Shown: piece after piece, positions 1 to 9,402 of the stretch
Position numbering within the stretch: the first letter of the stretch is position 1
How the letters are laid out: each line of letters starts with the position of its first letter
NCBI GenBank assembly: GCA_014728175.1
Contig: WJMA01000017.1
Coordinates: forward strand, 1 to 64,000
Direction: 5' to 3'
Length of the DNA: 64,000 nt
Source of the DNA: Candidatus Fermentibacterota bacterium
Lineage (GTDB): Bacteria > Fermentibacterota > Fermentibacteria > Fermentibacterales > JCC-6
Made by a program: the position numbers and the translations under genes
Notes under the pieces: generated by a model
What the model saw: only the letters and a program-made list of their open reading frames with translations
Databases searched by the model: none
What the model was told of the DNA's origin: nothing

Positions 1-371
1 GAATAACCAGGAGGGGCTGGAACGGCGGCTTCGGGAATTACGTTAGAATAAGACACTCCAACGGCTACGAGACCGAGTACGGGCACCTGTCCTCCTACGC
101 CGACGGGAAAACCGTAGGCACGTACGTAAGACAGGGAGAAGTGATAGGATACGTGGGAAACACTGGGCTCTCCACCGGTCCCCACGTTCATTTTGGCATG
201 AAGAAAAGCGGCTCCTACGTAAACCCGTCTACGGAGATAATGCCACCCGCCGATCCTCTGGAAGGCACGGAGCTGGAACGCTTTCGAAGGCAGGTACCGG
301 CCCTGGAGAGAATCTGGGAGGAGATGGCCGGCGGCAGGCTGCCCAAACCTGCAGTCGACTCCGAGGCCTGA
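1..371 (+). CDS. M23-family peptidase, C-terminal part (5' truncated by the window edge)
   Basis: The frame is open from base 3 and ends at TGA 369-371. It encodes the end of a LytM/M23 zinc endopeptidase domain: a GHL motif near base 82, a GxxIGxVGNTG turn, then GPHVHF, whose His residues match the catalytic and zinc-binding HxH of the family. A proline- and charge-rich tail of about 40 residues follows. M23 enzymes cut peptidoglycan cross-links in the periplasm, or act as inactive activators of amidases. The N-terminus, including any signal peptide or coiled coil, lies outside the window. The next gene, mfd, starts 45 bases downstream on the same strand, and ftsEX, a usual partner of LytM factors, lies 8 kb further on. 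Confidence 0.85.
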   Translation, partial: ITRRGWNGGFGNYVRIRHSNGYETEYGHLSSYADGKTVGTYVRQGEVIGYVGNTGLSTGPHVHFGMKKSGSYVNPSTEIMPPADPLEGTELERFRRQVPALERIWEEMAGGRLPKPAVDSEA

Positions 372-415
372 TCCCCCGGGGCTTCGATCCAATGTCCATG
401 GAAGGAAGAGCTACC

Positions 416-3400
416 ATGCCCGAAACGGGCCTCGATTGGCTTCGCGACGAACGCTTCTGGGACGAGGTGTTCTCCGAGATGCTAGATCACCTCTCCGGGC
501 AGAGACGCACCACGGTGGGAGGACTGGGAGGCTCCTCCGTTTCTCTGGCCGTAGCCTCGGCGCACAGGCTGGCCGGGCCGACCATTCTTCTGGTTGGGCG
601 AACCACCACGGCGGAGAACGTACGGGATGACCTCAGGGCGCTGCTGGGAGACGTCCTGTACTTTCCCCCCTACGAGACGCTTCCGTGGGAGGGCGAGCCC
701 GCGCACCAGGGAGTGGTGTCCGACCGGGTGGAATGTCTTACCGCGCTGCGTTCCGGCGATCCGGGCTCCGTGGTCGTGGTGCCGGCTTCCGCTCTGGTCA
801 AGAGGATTCCTCCCCCCGAAGAGCACCGTACCCTGGTCTTGGCCAGGGGAGATACCCTGAGCATGGATCGCATGGAGCGGTGGCTGGTCTCCACGGGATT
901 CGAGAGGGAGAGCGCGGTATACGAGCAGGGCAGATGGTCCCGCAGGGGGGGTATAGTGGACGTGGGATCCTTCGGAATGGAGAACCCGGTAAGGCTGGAG
1001 CTTTCCGGTGAAACCATCGAGTCGATACGGCTCTTTGACCAGCATTCCCAGCGCAGCATAAGGGAGGTGGAGGAGTTTACGGTACTTCCCGCCCGGGAGG
1101 CCTTCCTCTCACCGGACCACTGGAACAGGGCGGTGGAGGATCTGGACCAGACCCACCCCCTGGCCGGGAAACTGTGGACGGCGACCGGGTTTCCCGGAAT
1201 CGAACACTACCTGCCGCTTTTCTACGACAACCTGGGAACCGTCTTCGACTATCTGCCCTCCATAGGCACTCTGGTGCTCCTGGAGCCCGGAGAGATTTTA
1301 GCCAGGGCCTCGGAGGCCATCTCCTACCAGCGGGATTCGTTTCCCGCCGACCGGTTGCCCTTCGGCTTCCACGATCTGTTCGTGACCGGAGAGGAGGTGA
1401 GGTCTCTTACGTTCTCGGCGGACAGAACCCTCAACCTGGAGATGATCCCCCGAGAGGACGCGGACGTCTACTACAGGACCCTTCCCCAGGAGAGCTTCGT
1501 AGGTCACAGGGAGGAGATGGCCAGGCAGTTCGGAAGGTGGCTGGAGGAAGGCTACACGCTATCGGTGTGCTGCGATTCCATCGCTGAAAAGAGGGCCTTC
1601 ACCGATTTGCTTCCCTCCGATCTGGAGGTCGACGTTTCCGTTCTGTCGCTCTCCGATGGCTTCAGGATGCCCGAGCGGCGGATCGCCGTACTGGTCGAGA
1701 GGAAGCTGCTTTCGGGTCGAAGGCGCCCGGAAAGGGTAAGAAGATTCAAGGGCGGAGAGGTCGTCACCAGCTACGATGATCTGGTGCCCGGGCAGTACGT
1801 GGTCCACGTGGATCATGGAATAGGCGTGTTCCAGGGATTGGAGAGGGTCCGCACCGGAGGCCGGGAGATGGATTGCCTGGCCATAGAGTATGCCGATACC
1901 GACAGGCTCCTGGTGCCCATGAGCAGGATCAGTGACGTCCAGAAATACATGGCTCCCGGAGAGCACGAGCCCAAGCCGGACAGGATCGGTACGGGCTTCT
2001 GGGGAAGGAGGGTCAGGAGCGCCCGGAAACGGGCGAGGGACATCGCGGGGAAACTGGCGGCCATATACGCGGAGCGGAAGGCCAACCGAAGGCCGTCACT
2101 GCCACCTCCCGGGCCCAGGATGGAATCGCTGGAGCAGAGCTTTCCGTACGAGGAGACCGCCGATCAGGCCAAGACGATTCAGAGTGTCAAGAGTGATCTC
2201 CTGGAGGACCGCCCCATGGACAGGCTGGTCTGCGGAGACGTCGGATACGGCAAGACGGAGGTCGCGGTACGGGCCTCCTTCAGAGTGGTGGAGGCCGGTC
2301 GTCAGGTCGCCGTGCTGGTTCCCACCACCGTACTGGCCGAGCAACACTACAACACCTTCAGGGACAGGTTGGCCGAGCTGCCCGGCAGGACCCGGCTGCT
2401 CAGCCGCTTCCAGACGCCCGCAGAGCAGAGGAAGATACTGAGCGAGCTGGCGGAGGGAGACGTGGACATCGTAATAGGCACCCACCGGCTTTTACAGAGG
2501 GACGTACGCTTCGACGACCTGGGGTTGCTCATCGTGGATGAGGAGCATCGCTTCGGCGTAAAACAGAAGGAGTACCTGAGGGAGCTGAGAACCACCGTGG
2601 ACACTCTGTCGCTTACGGCCACCCCCATTCCCAGGACTCTTCACATGGCTCTGTCCGGCTTCAGGAACATATCCATAATCGCCAGCCCTCCCCGGGACAG
2701 ATACCCTGTACAGACCGAGCTGATCAACTTCAACGAGGGCATAATAGCCCGGGCGATAAGGAGGGAGCTGGAGAGGGAGGGGCAGGTATTCTTCGTCCAC
2801 AACAGGATCAGGTCCATAGAGAAGGCAAGAAGAAGGCTACAGGGATTTCTTCCGGACGTGGAGATAGACGTGGCCCATGGAAGGATGCCTTCCTCCCGTC
2901 TGGAGGGGGTTATGCACCGCTTCATCCAGGGAGGGTTCGACGTTCTTCTCTGCACGTCCATCATAGAGTCGGGGCTGGATCTGCCCCGGGTCAACACCAT
3001 CTTCATAGACCAGGCGCACATGTTCGGGCTGGCGGACCTCTACCAGCTCAGGGGCCGGGTGGGGCGGAGCCATCGTCGTGCATACTGCTACCTGATTCAT
3101 CCGGGCAGGCTGGAACAGCTTAAGCCCGCCGCCAAGGGCAGGATGGAGACCATAAAGAGGTACGTGGACCTGGGTTCCGGCTGGCACATAGCGATGCGGG
3201 ATTTGGAGATAAGAGGTGCGGGCGAGCTTCTGGGAGCCTCCCAGCACGGCCACATGGAGTCGATCGGTTACTCGATGTTCGTACATTTGATCGGCGAGGA
3301 GGTTCAGTGTTTGCGGGGAGCCGAGCCCGCGGCCAGAACCGGCGTCAGGGTGGAGCTGCGGGGAGGCGCCTACATCCCGGTGGACTACGTACCCGACCTC

Positions 3401-3772
3401 GTGGACCGGGTTAGGCTGTACAGAAACGTATGGAGGGCTTCCGACGAGGAGGACGTAGATGACTGGCTGAGAGAGGTCAGGGACAGGTTCGGGGTGCTTC
3501 CCGATCCGGTTATCGGTACGTCGCTGCGGGCCCGGATCCATCTGCTCGCCGGCTCCGCGGGAGTGGAGGAGGTGACCGGTGACGATAGGGAGGCCAGAAT
3601 AGTATTCCCTCCCAAATACGGTCGGAAACGAATGCTGCGGAAAGTATTATCGGATGGGGACAGGCTGTTGTCGGAGAAGACCGGGAGGAAAGTTTTACTG
3701 GTGCGGCTGCCCGATGCGGACGGAGACGAGGTGTTCGAAAGGGTCTGCGATGTATTGCGTATCCTCCGCTAG
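416..3772 (+). CDS. mfd: Transcription-repair coupling factor Mfd
   Basis: This is a full-length Mfd of 1118 residues. Mfd is the DNA translocase that removes stalled RNA polymerase and recruits UvrA to the lesion. The order is: UvrB-homology module (about 1-330), CarD-like RNA polymerase interaction domain (about 450-540, starting YDDLVPGQYVVHVDHG), helicase core with Walker A GDVGYGKTE near 607 and DEEH near 707, second RecA-like domain with the RGRVGR motif, and a C-terminal TRCF domain. I chose ATG 416 because GGAAGAG lies five bases upstream; the in-frame ATG at 392 has no such site. The gene follows the M23 peptidase and is followed after 46 bases by the first SurA-like gene. Confidence 0.96.
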   Translation: MPETGLDWLRDERFWDEVFSEMLDHLSGQRRTTVGGLGGSSVSLAVASAHRLAGPTILLVGRTTTAENVRDDLRALLGDVLYFPPYETLPWEGEPAHQGVVSDRVECLTALRSGDPGSVVVVPASALVKRIPPPEEHRTLVLARGDTLSMDRMERWLVSTGFERESAVYEQGRWSRRGGIVDVGSFGMENPVRLELSGETIESIRLFDQHSQRSIREVEEFTVLPAREAFLSPDHWNRAVEDLDQTHPLAGKLWTATGFPGIEHYLPLFYDNLGTVFDYLPSIGTLVLLEPGEILARASEAISYQRDSFPADRLPFGFHDLFVTGEEVRSLTFSADRTLNLEMIPREDADVYYRTLPQESFVGHREEMARQFGRWLEEGYTLSVCCDSIAEKRAFTDLLPSDLEVDVSVLSLSDGFRMPERRIAVLVERKLLSGRRRPERVRRFKGGEVVTSYDDLVPGQYVVHVDHGIGVFQGLERVRTGGREMDCLAIEYADTDRLLVPMSRISDVQKYMAPGEHEPKPDRIGTGFWGRRVRSARKRARDIAGKLAAIYAERKANRRPSLPPPGPRMESLEQSFPYEETADQAKTIQSVKSDLLEDRPMDRLVCGDVGYGKTEVAVRASFRVVEAGRQVAVLVPTTVLAEQHYNTFRDRLAELPGRTRLLSRFQTPAEQRKILSELAEGDVDIVIGTHRLLQRDVRFDDLGLLIVDEEHRFGVKQKEYLRELRTTVDTLSLTATPIPRTLHMALSGFRNISIIASPPRDRYPVQTELINFNEGIIARAIRRELEREGQVFFVHNRIRSIEKARRRLQGFLPDVEIDVAHGRMPSSRLEGVMHRFIQGGFDVLLCTSIIESGLDLPRVNTIFIDQAHMFGLADLYQLRGRVGRSHRRAYCYLIHPGRLEQLKPAAKGRMETIKRYVDLGSGWHIAMRDLEIRGAGELLGASQHGHMESIGYSMFVHLIGEEVQCLRGAEPAARTGVRVELRGGAYIPVDYVPDLVDRVRLYRNVWRASDEEDVDDWLREVRDRFGVLPDPVIGTSLRARIHLLAGSAGVEEVTGDDREARIVFPPKYGRKRMLRKVLSDGDRLLSEKTGRKVLLVRLPDADGDEVFERVCDVLRILR

Positions 3773-3818
3773 TTGGCTATAAACGCAAACTGCATATGGT
3801 ACTTCGAGGAGAAAGAGA

Positions 3819-5447
3819 ATGGCTTCTATGAAAATATGCCCCAAGCTCGTACCGTTTGCGCTGATGGTTCTGTTGACCTCCTGCGGGGAGGATCGCAGCC
3901 AGCTGGCGGTGGTGGGCGACACGATCATCACTGAGGAGGATTTCCAGGAGGCCTTCGAGAACCTCAGCCCCAGCGAGCAGGTGAGCGTCCTGGATCCCGG
4001 AGGAAAGCTGGAGCTCGTAGACAGGATGGTCCGTAAGAGGCTGTTGAGCCTGGCGGCGGCGGACTCCGTCGTATCGGAGCTCGAGTGGTGGCGGGATCTC
4101 TACGCCACCGCGTATCTGGCCCGGGAACGGGTGCGGGTCGGACTGCCGCAACAAAAGGATCTTCTTCTGGAAGACCGGGAGATCCGCTCCATGTACGACA
4201 GCAAGTTCGAGCTGAGCCTGGTTCTCATGGACGACAGCTCCGACGCCGAGGCCCTGGCAGAGCGATGGCGACGGGAAGGGCCGTTCCCACCACCAGAGCA
4301 GCAGATGGCTCTGGCTCCCTGGTCGGATGGAGGTTCGAGCTTCACCGCTTTCGACGGCTCCGAGCTTTTGATGCCTTCCGACCTCAGGCGGGCGTTTTCC
4401 GACTACGACGGAGAGGGGCCGGTCGTGGTCCCCTTGTTCGGAGAGTGGGCGGTCGGCGACTACGTTACCACTCCCACCGAGGATTCGATCCAGATCGATC
4501 CCCAGTTGGTGGGCATGCTCTGCATGCGGAGGCTACAGAGGGGCGCCGAGATCGAGCCCCTCAGCGAGCGGATAGAGGAGTTCTCGGCCCACGTGGGCAG
4601 CAGCAGGGGCTGCCTCGCTCCCTCCGATTCCTACGATTTTTCCCTCAGTGACACTCTGGTCCGGTACTCCGGAGGAGGGGTAACGGCGGTCGAACTGGCT
4701 CGGTTGCTGCGGCGACTGACGCCCAGGAATTTTTTCGAAGGCATTCCCGAGGAGCTCAACCCCTACCTACCTCCCCCTGCAAACACCTTTCGGAAGGAAA
4801 ACGATATCTGGCGCTACGCTGCCAAGGTGGCCGTAACCAGGTGGCAGGCGGATATTGCGAGGGAGGAGGGCATCACCGTGCCGGACAACCTCGTTGACAT
4901 GTCGAAGGTGGAGAACCTGTTGAGGCAGAAGGTGATCGCTCCAGTCATTTCCTACGACAGCTCCCATATAGCCCGGTTCTACTCCGAGCACGCCGAGCAA
5001 TACGCGATGCCTGAGAGACGATCCGTAAAGCTGGTGTACCTCCCTGTCGATCAGCTGGACCAATTGGGTCAGGTAGAAGCCCTGGAGGAGATTTCCGGAG
5101 GTCAGACCGTATTGGATTCCGCCGGGACGCTGCAACCAACTCCCCTTCAGCCCAGATCGGCCTTCGGCGATATGGCCGACCGGATCTTCTCTGCGGAGCA
5201 AAACGAGGTCAACGGACCGGTCGTGTTGCCGGACAGCCAGCTGGCGGCTTTCTTCTCCGTGGTGAATATCGATCCGGCGGTAATACCCGAGCCAGAGGGG
5301 ATTTGGCCCCTTTTGGAGCATGACTACGTCGAATTCGCAAAGCAGCGCGAGCTGGAGGACTACATCCAGGAACTGATCGATGCCTACGGCGTAAAGATAG
5401 ACAGCTCTGCGGTAAGAGCCGTCGATCCCTGGAAGGCGACCTACTAG
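3819..5447 (+). CDS. SurA/PpiC-like lipoprotein (putative periplasmic folding factor)
   Basis: The protein has 542 residues. Its signal peptide ends in a lipobox (LLTSC, Cys at about 21), so it is probably anchored in a membrane facing the periplasm. After the Cys comes a SurA-N-like segment (AVVGDTIITEEDFQEAF). Near 400 a YxEHAEQYxMPERR stretch introduces a degenerate parvulin-like region, as in PpiD and SurA proteins. I do not see the full rotamase signature (HIL...GG..G..), so chaperone activity is more likely than isomerase activity. GAGGAG lies nine bases before the ATG. It opens a run of four related genes whose start and stop codons nearly touch. The isolated gene at 39406-40980 has the same layout and is probably a paralogue. 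Confidence 0.7.
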   Translation: MASMKICPKLVPFALMVLLTSCGEDRSQLAVVGDTIITEEDFQEAFENLSPSEQVSVLDPGGKLELVDRMVRKRLLSLAAADSVVSELEWWRDLYATAYLARERVRVGLPQQKDLLLEDREIRSMYDSKFELSLVLMDDSSDAEALAERWRREGPFPPPEQQMALAPWSDGGSSFTAFDGSELLMPSDLRRAFSDYDGEGPVVVPLFGEWAVGDYVTTPTEDSIQIDPQLVGMLCMRRLQRGAEIEPLSERIEEFSAHVGSSRGCLAPSDSYDFSLSDTLVRYSGGGVTAVELARLLRRLTPRNFFEGIPEELNPYLPPPANTFRKENDIWRYAAKVAVTRWQADIAREEGITVPDNLVDMSKVENLLRQKVIAPVISYDSSHIARFYSEHAEQYAMPERRSVKLVYLPVDQLDQLGQVEALEEISGGQTVLDSAGTLQPTPLQPRSAFGDMADRIFSAEQNEVNGPVVLPDSQLAAFFSVVNIDPAVIPEPEGIWPLLEHDYVEFAKQRELEDYIQELIDAYGVKIDSSAVRAVDPWKATY

Positions 5448-5473
5448 TGAACCTTTTTTCGATTGGAGGATAC

Positions 5474-6292
5474 ATGCGCATCCTCACGATGCTGACCATT
5501 GCAGCCGTTCTGACGATCGTTTCTCCCGTCCGGGCCGATGTTCTGGCCTCGGTCGACGACGCTGCCCTGACCTGGGAGGATCTGGTGGCCATGATAGGCG
5601 GGGCGGCCAACGCCGACCTGCTGGGCGTAACCACCGATCTGGAAGCCTACGAGCTCCTTCAGAGCTGGGTGCGTGAGGAGCTGATAGTAAGAGAGGCCAG
5701 AAACATTGGGATGCTCGACGACCCGGTGGTGCAGGAGGCTCTGGAGCAGGCCGAAAGACAGATACTCCTCGAAGCTTACCTGGCCAGATTCATGGAGGAC
5801 ATGCAGGTTTCCAGGCTGGAGGTGGAAAACTACATCTCCGCATGGGAGGAAAGCTACGGTAAAGAAGTGAAGGCCAGGCACATCCTGGTGGACGACCCCA
5901 ATCTGGCGAACTCCATCTTGGCCAGGTTGACCGCGGGGGCCAGCTTCGAGGAACTGGCCGCCCAGTACTCCCTGTGTCCCAGCTCGGAGGACGGGGGCGA
6001 TCTCGGATGGCTCAAGAGGGGGGACGCCGCGGTTTCCTTCGAGGAGGAAGTGTTCGGGCTTCAGGCCGGCGAGCGAAGCGACGTCGTAGAGACCCCCATG
6101 GGTTACCACGTGGTGGAGGTCCTGGACACCAGGCCGCTGGAAGAGTCCTACACGGAACGTGAGCTGCAGGAACTGGTGACTCTCCAGCTAACCCAGGAGA
6201 AGCAGCAGCAGGCCATGCTGGAGCATCTGGAGGAACTGGAAGAGGGCCATACGGTGAACATTTACCCGGAAAGGCTGCTCGAGCATATCTAG
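5474..6292 (+). CDS. Periplasmic PpiC-type peptidyl-prolyl isomerase
   Basis: The 272-residue protein begins with a signal peptide (MRILTMLTIAAVLTIVSPVRA) and a SurA-N-like helical region. A clear parvulin domain follows in the second half: KARHILVDD, the FEELAAQYS...GGDLGWLKRG block and GYHVVEVLDTRP. Parvulins isomerise proline peptide bonds in unfolded outer-membrane or secreted clients. I take ATG 5474 because GGAGG sits five bases upstream and a signal peptide follows directly; a GTG at 5447 in frame overlaps the previous stop and lacks both features. The next gene starts one base after the stop, so the cluster is probably co-transcribed and translationally coupled. Confidence 0.88.
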   Translation: MRILTMLTIAAVLTIVSPVRADVLASVDDAALTWEDLVAMIGGAANADLLGVTTDLEAYELLQSWVREELIVREARNIGMLDDPVVQEALEQAERQILLEAYLARFMEDMQVSRLEVENYISAWEESYGKEVKARHILVDDPNLANSILARLTAGASFEELAAQYSLCPSSEDGGDLGWLKRGDAAVSFEEEVFGLQAGERSDVVETPMGYHVVEVLDTRPLEESYTERELQELVTLQLTQEKQQQAMLEHLEELEEGHTVNIYPERLLEHI

Positions 6293-6293
6293 A

Positions 6294-7127
6294 GTGGACT
6301 CGGACAGGCTGCTGATCTGGTTGGCGATAGCCGCAGCGGTCCTGGCGCCGCTGGGCGTTTTCCTGGTAGCGTATCCATCCCTGACCGGCGCTCCGGGGAG
6401 AGTGGACACCCCCCTGGTCTCCGACCGTCCTTCGCGGGAGGTGGTGGTCAGGGTGGGGGACAGCGAGCTGTTGGGGGAGCAGGTGAGTCTGGCTCACCTG
6501 GACTCCACTCTGGTGGAGCTTTGGGTTCGCGACGAGCTTCTGGCCCAGCTGTGCAGGGAGAGGGATCTGGGGAATCCGGGGGTGGCCAGTTTCATCCAGC
6601 ATAGGGCCGTACAGACCTATCTCCGTGACATTCTACTGGAGGAGGCGTTGGGAGATGTAAGTCCCCCCACGGAGGCGGAGCTTCTGACCCTGATGTCCAC
6701 GGACAGCCTGGAGTTCATGGTGGAAAGACATTACTTCCATATTCTGGTGGCCGACAGCGCCACCGCGGAATCCATCCGCACCAGAATTTCCTGGGGCGAG
6801 AGCTTCCAGCTCGCAGCGGAGAGGATCTCGCTGGGCCAGAAGGCGGGCATAGGTGGCGACATGGGCTTTCTGGTCGGGGCCGAGCTCAGCCTCAGGGGAT
6901 TTCCCGAGGAGCTGGCCCACCTGGAAGGGCTGAGTGAGGTGTACGGGTCCGACCAGGGATATCACATCTTTCTGACCACCGAGACCCGCCCCCTCACCGA
7001 CACCAACCGGGTCTTGAACAGCCTGGCGGGGCCCGTGCTAAAGTCCAGGCAAAAGGAGAAACTGGACAGCCTTCTGGCCGCCGCCCGCCGGTCCTTTCCG
7101 GTGGAGTACGCAGAGGGCTGGAGGTAG
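6294..7127 (+). CDS. Membrane-anchored PpiC-type peptidyl-prolyl isomerase
   Basis: The protein has 277 residues and starts at GTG one base after the previous stop. A single hydrophobic segment at about residues 6-27 acts as signal anchor. A SurA-N-like region follows (VVRVGDSELLGEQVSL), then a parvulin domain at about 145-240: RHYFHILVADS, SFQLAAERISLGQ, GGDMGFL and GYHIFLTTETRPL. The active-site region is more divergent than in the gene before it, so catalysis is less certain. It probably works on the periplasmic side of the inner membrane with its neighbours on exported proteins. The next gene begins after four bases. Confidence 0.82.
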   Translation: MDSDRLLIWLAIAAAVLAPLGVFLVAYPSLTGAPGRVDTPLVSDRPSREVVVRVGDSELLGEQVSLAHLDSTLVELWVRDELLAQLCRERDLGNPGVASFIQHRAVQTYLRDILLEEALGDVSPPTEAELLTLMSTDSLEFMVERHYFHILVADSATAESIRTRISWGESFQLAAERISLGQKAGIGGDMGFLVGAELSLRGFPEELAHLEGLSEVYGSDQGYHIFLTTETRPLTDTNRVLNSLAGPVLKSRQKEKLDSLLAAARRSFPVEYAEGWR

Positions 7128-7131
7128 GGTC

Positions 7132-8472
7132 GTGTACCTGCTGATACTGATGGCGGTTCTATCCGGATTCACCACCGTGGACAGAATAGTCGCCGTGGTC
7201 GGAGACAGACCGGTGTTGCACAGCGAGGTGGTCAGCGAGCTGAGAGCCGGGGGGCTGACAGCTACGGGGGCGGGGGACGTTGATCCCGAAAGCGAGGAGT
7301 ACCTGGGGGCTCTGGACGAGCTGGTGAGCCGATTACTCATAGTAGAAGCCGCCAGGGAGAGCGGATTGTATCCCTCCGAAGCGGAGAGCGCGGAAATGGC
7401 CGAGGAGAGGTTGGATAGTATCAGGGCGGAGTTCGAAAGCGAGGAAGCGTTGGTGCGAACTCTGCATGAATATGGAATCACTTTGGAAGGCTACACGGAG
7501 CGAGCAAGGCAGCTGATGTCCGATCAGGTTGCTATATCGGCCATTATGGGGCGACGGGTCAGCGCGGCGTTCGGCACCATTCCCTCCAACACTGCCGGTT
7601 ACCTCGACAGCCACAGGGCGGTGGTGGAGAGCATAGCGATGCCCAGACACCTGAGATGGATTTACCTGCCGGTCCTACCCGATTCGGAGAGCTTCGCCGC
7701 CCAGGCCGATACCCTGCTGGACCTCAGAAGAAAGATCCTGTCCGGAGACTTCTCGTTCCAGGATTGCGCCAGGACGATGTCCGACGACAGGTCCGCCGAG
7801 AGAGGCGGGGACCTGGGGTACTTCGGTGCCGGAGAGATGACCCCCATGTTCGAGGCCGCCGTATGTACCCTGGAGGTGGGTGAGATCAGTGGCCCGGTGA
7901 TAACGCATTACGGCGTTCATCTGATCGAGCTCCTCGACAGAAGGAGCATCGACAGCACCGGGGCCACCAGCATGACGGGTGAGGAGCCCCTTCCCTCGAC
8001 CGGAACGCTTGGCCAGGGCGAGCAGGTGAGGGCCAGGCATCTGCTGCTCCGTTTGGAGATGGATCGGGACGACGTTCGTAGAACCGTGGAAAGAGCCGAC
8101 TCCATTCGGCAAACGATACGTTCCGGTCTCGGCTTCGCCGAAGCGGCGAGGCTCTACAGCATGGATCGGTTCACCTCCGACTCCGGCGGTGATCTGGGAA
8201 CCGTTCTGGTTAGGGCATGGATGCCGGAGGCGGCCGGAGAGATCAGAGACCTTCCTCCCGGCGGGGTCTCCGAGCCGGTAGTCATCTCCGACGGGCTTGC
8301 CGTGGCCCTGTTCCAGGTCCTGGAAGACGAGGGCGAGATCGACTGGGGAAGGTACGCCGATTCCTACCTCCGGAACCTAGCCCGGTCGGTGGCCTACGAG
8401 CTGGAGTACAGAGACGTCGTGGATTCGCTGAAGCAAGAGATACCGGTGGTTCTATACTCGAATGAGGATTGA
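7132..8472 (+). CDS. surA: SurA-like chaperone with two parvulin domains
   Basis: The protein has 446 residues, close to SurA's usual length, with the SurA order: short signal peptide (VYLLILMAVLSGFTT), N-terminal chaperone region starting VDRIVAVVGDRPVLHSEV, then two parvulin domains. The first is at about 165-270 (MPRHLRWIYLPV, GGDLGYFGAGEMTPMFEAA, GVHLIELLDRR). The second is at about 300-410 (VRARHLLLRLEMDRDD, GGDLGTV). SurA escorts outer-membrane proteins across the periplasm. The start is GTG, with GGAGG nine bases upstream. The 3' end overlaps the S4-domain gene by 11 bases. It closes the four-gene folding cluster; orthology to SurA is inferred from domain layout. Confidence 0.85.
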   Translation: MYLLILMAVLSGFTTVDRIVAVVGDRPVLHSEVVSELRAGGLTATGAGDVDPESEEYLGALDELVSRLLIVEAARESGLYPSEAESAEMAEERLDSIRAEFESEEALVRTLHEYGITLEGYTERARQLMSDQVAISAIMGRRVSAAFGTIPSNTAGYLDSHRAVVESIAMPRHLRWIYLPVLPDSESFAAQADTLLDLRRKILSGDFSFQDCARTMSDDRSAERGGDLGYFGAGEMTPMFEAAVCTLEVGEISGPVITHYGVHLIELLDRRSIDSTGATSMTGEEPLPSTGTLGQGEQVRARHLLLRLEMDRDDVRRTVERADSIRQTIRSGLGFAEAARLYSMDRFTSDSGGDLGTVLVRAWMPEAAGEIRDLPPGGVSEPVVISDGLAVALFQVLEDEGEIDWGRYADSYLRNLARSVAYELEYRDVVDSLKQEIPVVLYSNED

Positions 8473-8731
8473 CCTCTTCCTGAAGCTCTCGGGAATAGTG
8501 AAAACCAGAAGCCGGGCGGGAAAGGCCTGCAAGGCGGGCAGAGTCAGCATCAACGGCAAAACGGCCAAACCGGCCGCCGACGTCTCGGTCGGAGACGTTC
8601 TGGAGGTTCGCATGCCCGGGGGGAGAACCGTACGGGCCAGGGTGGAGGAGATACCTTCGACCAGGCAGGTCTCCCGCAAGCGTAGAAAAGACCTGTACAC
8701 GATGCTACCGGAGGAAGACCCTTGCTGGTAA
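8462..8731 (+). CDS. S4-domain RNA-binding protein (RqcP/Hsp15-like)
   Basis: This small basic protein (89 residues) is almost entirely an S4 domain: MRIDLFLKLSGIVKTRSRAGKACKAGRVSINGKTAK, then a VSVGDVLEVRM strand, with a basic C-terminus (SRKRRKDLY). The size and layout fit the RqcP/Hsp15 group, which binds the 50S subunit carrying nascent chain-tRNA and helps clear stalled ribosomes. Its start overlaps surA by 11 bases, and its end overlaps the TTG start of ftsE by 10 bases, which points to translational coupling. Assignment to RqcP rather than another short S4 protein rests on size alone. Confidence 0.82.
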   Translation: MRIDLFLKLSGIVKTRSRAGKACKAGRVSINGKTAKPAADVSVGDVLEVRMPGGRTVRARVEEIPSTRQVSRKRRKDLYTMLPEEDPCW

Positions 8732-9399
8732 GGTTCCATGAGGTCGACCACTACTACCAGGATTGGCCGGCCCTGGAGCAGGTAAGCTTCACCATGGACG
8801 ACGGGGAGTTCCTGGTGGTCACCGGGGCCAGCGGGGCGGGCAAGACCACCCTCCTTAGGCTGATATGGATGGACCATCGGCCCACGACCGGTTTGGTGGA
8901 GGTGGCCGGCTTCAGCTCGGACAGGATAACCCGGAAAGAGCTGCCCAGTCTGAGAAAGAAGCTGGGTATAGTTTTTCAGGATTTCCGCCTGCTTCCGGAC
9001 CGGACGGTATACGAAAACGTAGCTCTTCCCCTTCAGGTTTCCGGGACGGCCGGCAAGGCGGTGAGGAAGAGGGTATTCTCCCTCTTGGCCGAGATGGGTC
9101 TCAGCCACAGAAGGGCATCGTTTCCGCACGAGCTGTCCGGTGGCGAGCAGCAAAGAATCGCCATAGCCAGGGCCATGGTGGCCCATCCTCGAATACTCCT
9201 CGCCGACGAGCCCACAGGCAACCTGGATCCAGAGGTCTCCAGGTTCGTCATCGACCTGCTGCTCTCCATAAACAAATCCGGTACGTCGGTGGTAATGGCC
9301 ACCCACGATCCCCGTCAGCTTCCGGAAGGCACCGCCAGGTTCATCTTCCTGGACCGGGGCCGGATGGTAGAGCCCACATCCTGGTCGCTGCTGGAGTAG
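8722..9399 (+). CDS. ftsE: Cell division ABC-type ATPase FtsE
   Basis: The protein has 225 residues with all ABC motifs: Walker A GASGAGKTT, Q-loop VFQDFRLLPDRTVYENVALPL (typical of FtsE), signature LSGGEQQR, and Walker B with DEPTGNLDPE. FtsE pairs with FtsX in the inner membrane. The complex does not act as a transporter but passes a signal to peptidoglycan hydrolases at the septum. The start is a TTG with GGAGGA six bases upstream. ftsX begins three bases after the stop. The M23 peptidase at the left edge of the window is a plausible downstream partner, though it is not directly linked. Confidence 0.95.
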   Translation: MLVRFHEVDHYYQDWPALEQVSFTMDDGEFLVVTGASGAGKTTLLRLIWMDHRPTTGLVEVAGFSSDRITRKELPSLRKKLGIVFQDFRLLPDRTVYENVALPLQVSGTAGKAVRKRVFSLLAEMGLSHRRASFPHELSGGEQQRIAIARAMVAHPRILLADEPTGNLDPEVSRFVIDLLLSINKSGTSVVMATHDPRQLPEGTARFIFLDRGRMVEPTSWSLLE

Positions 9400-9402
9400 A
9401 GG

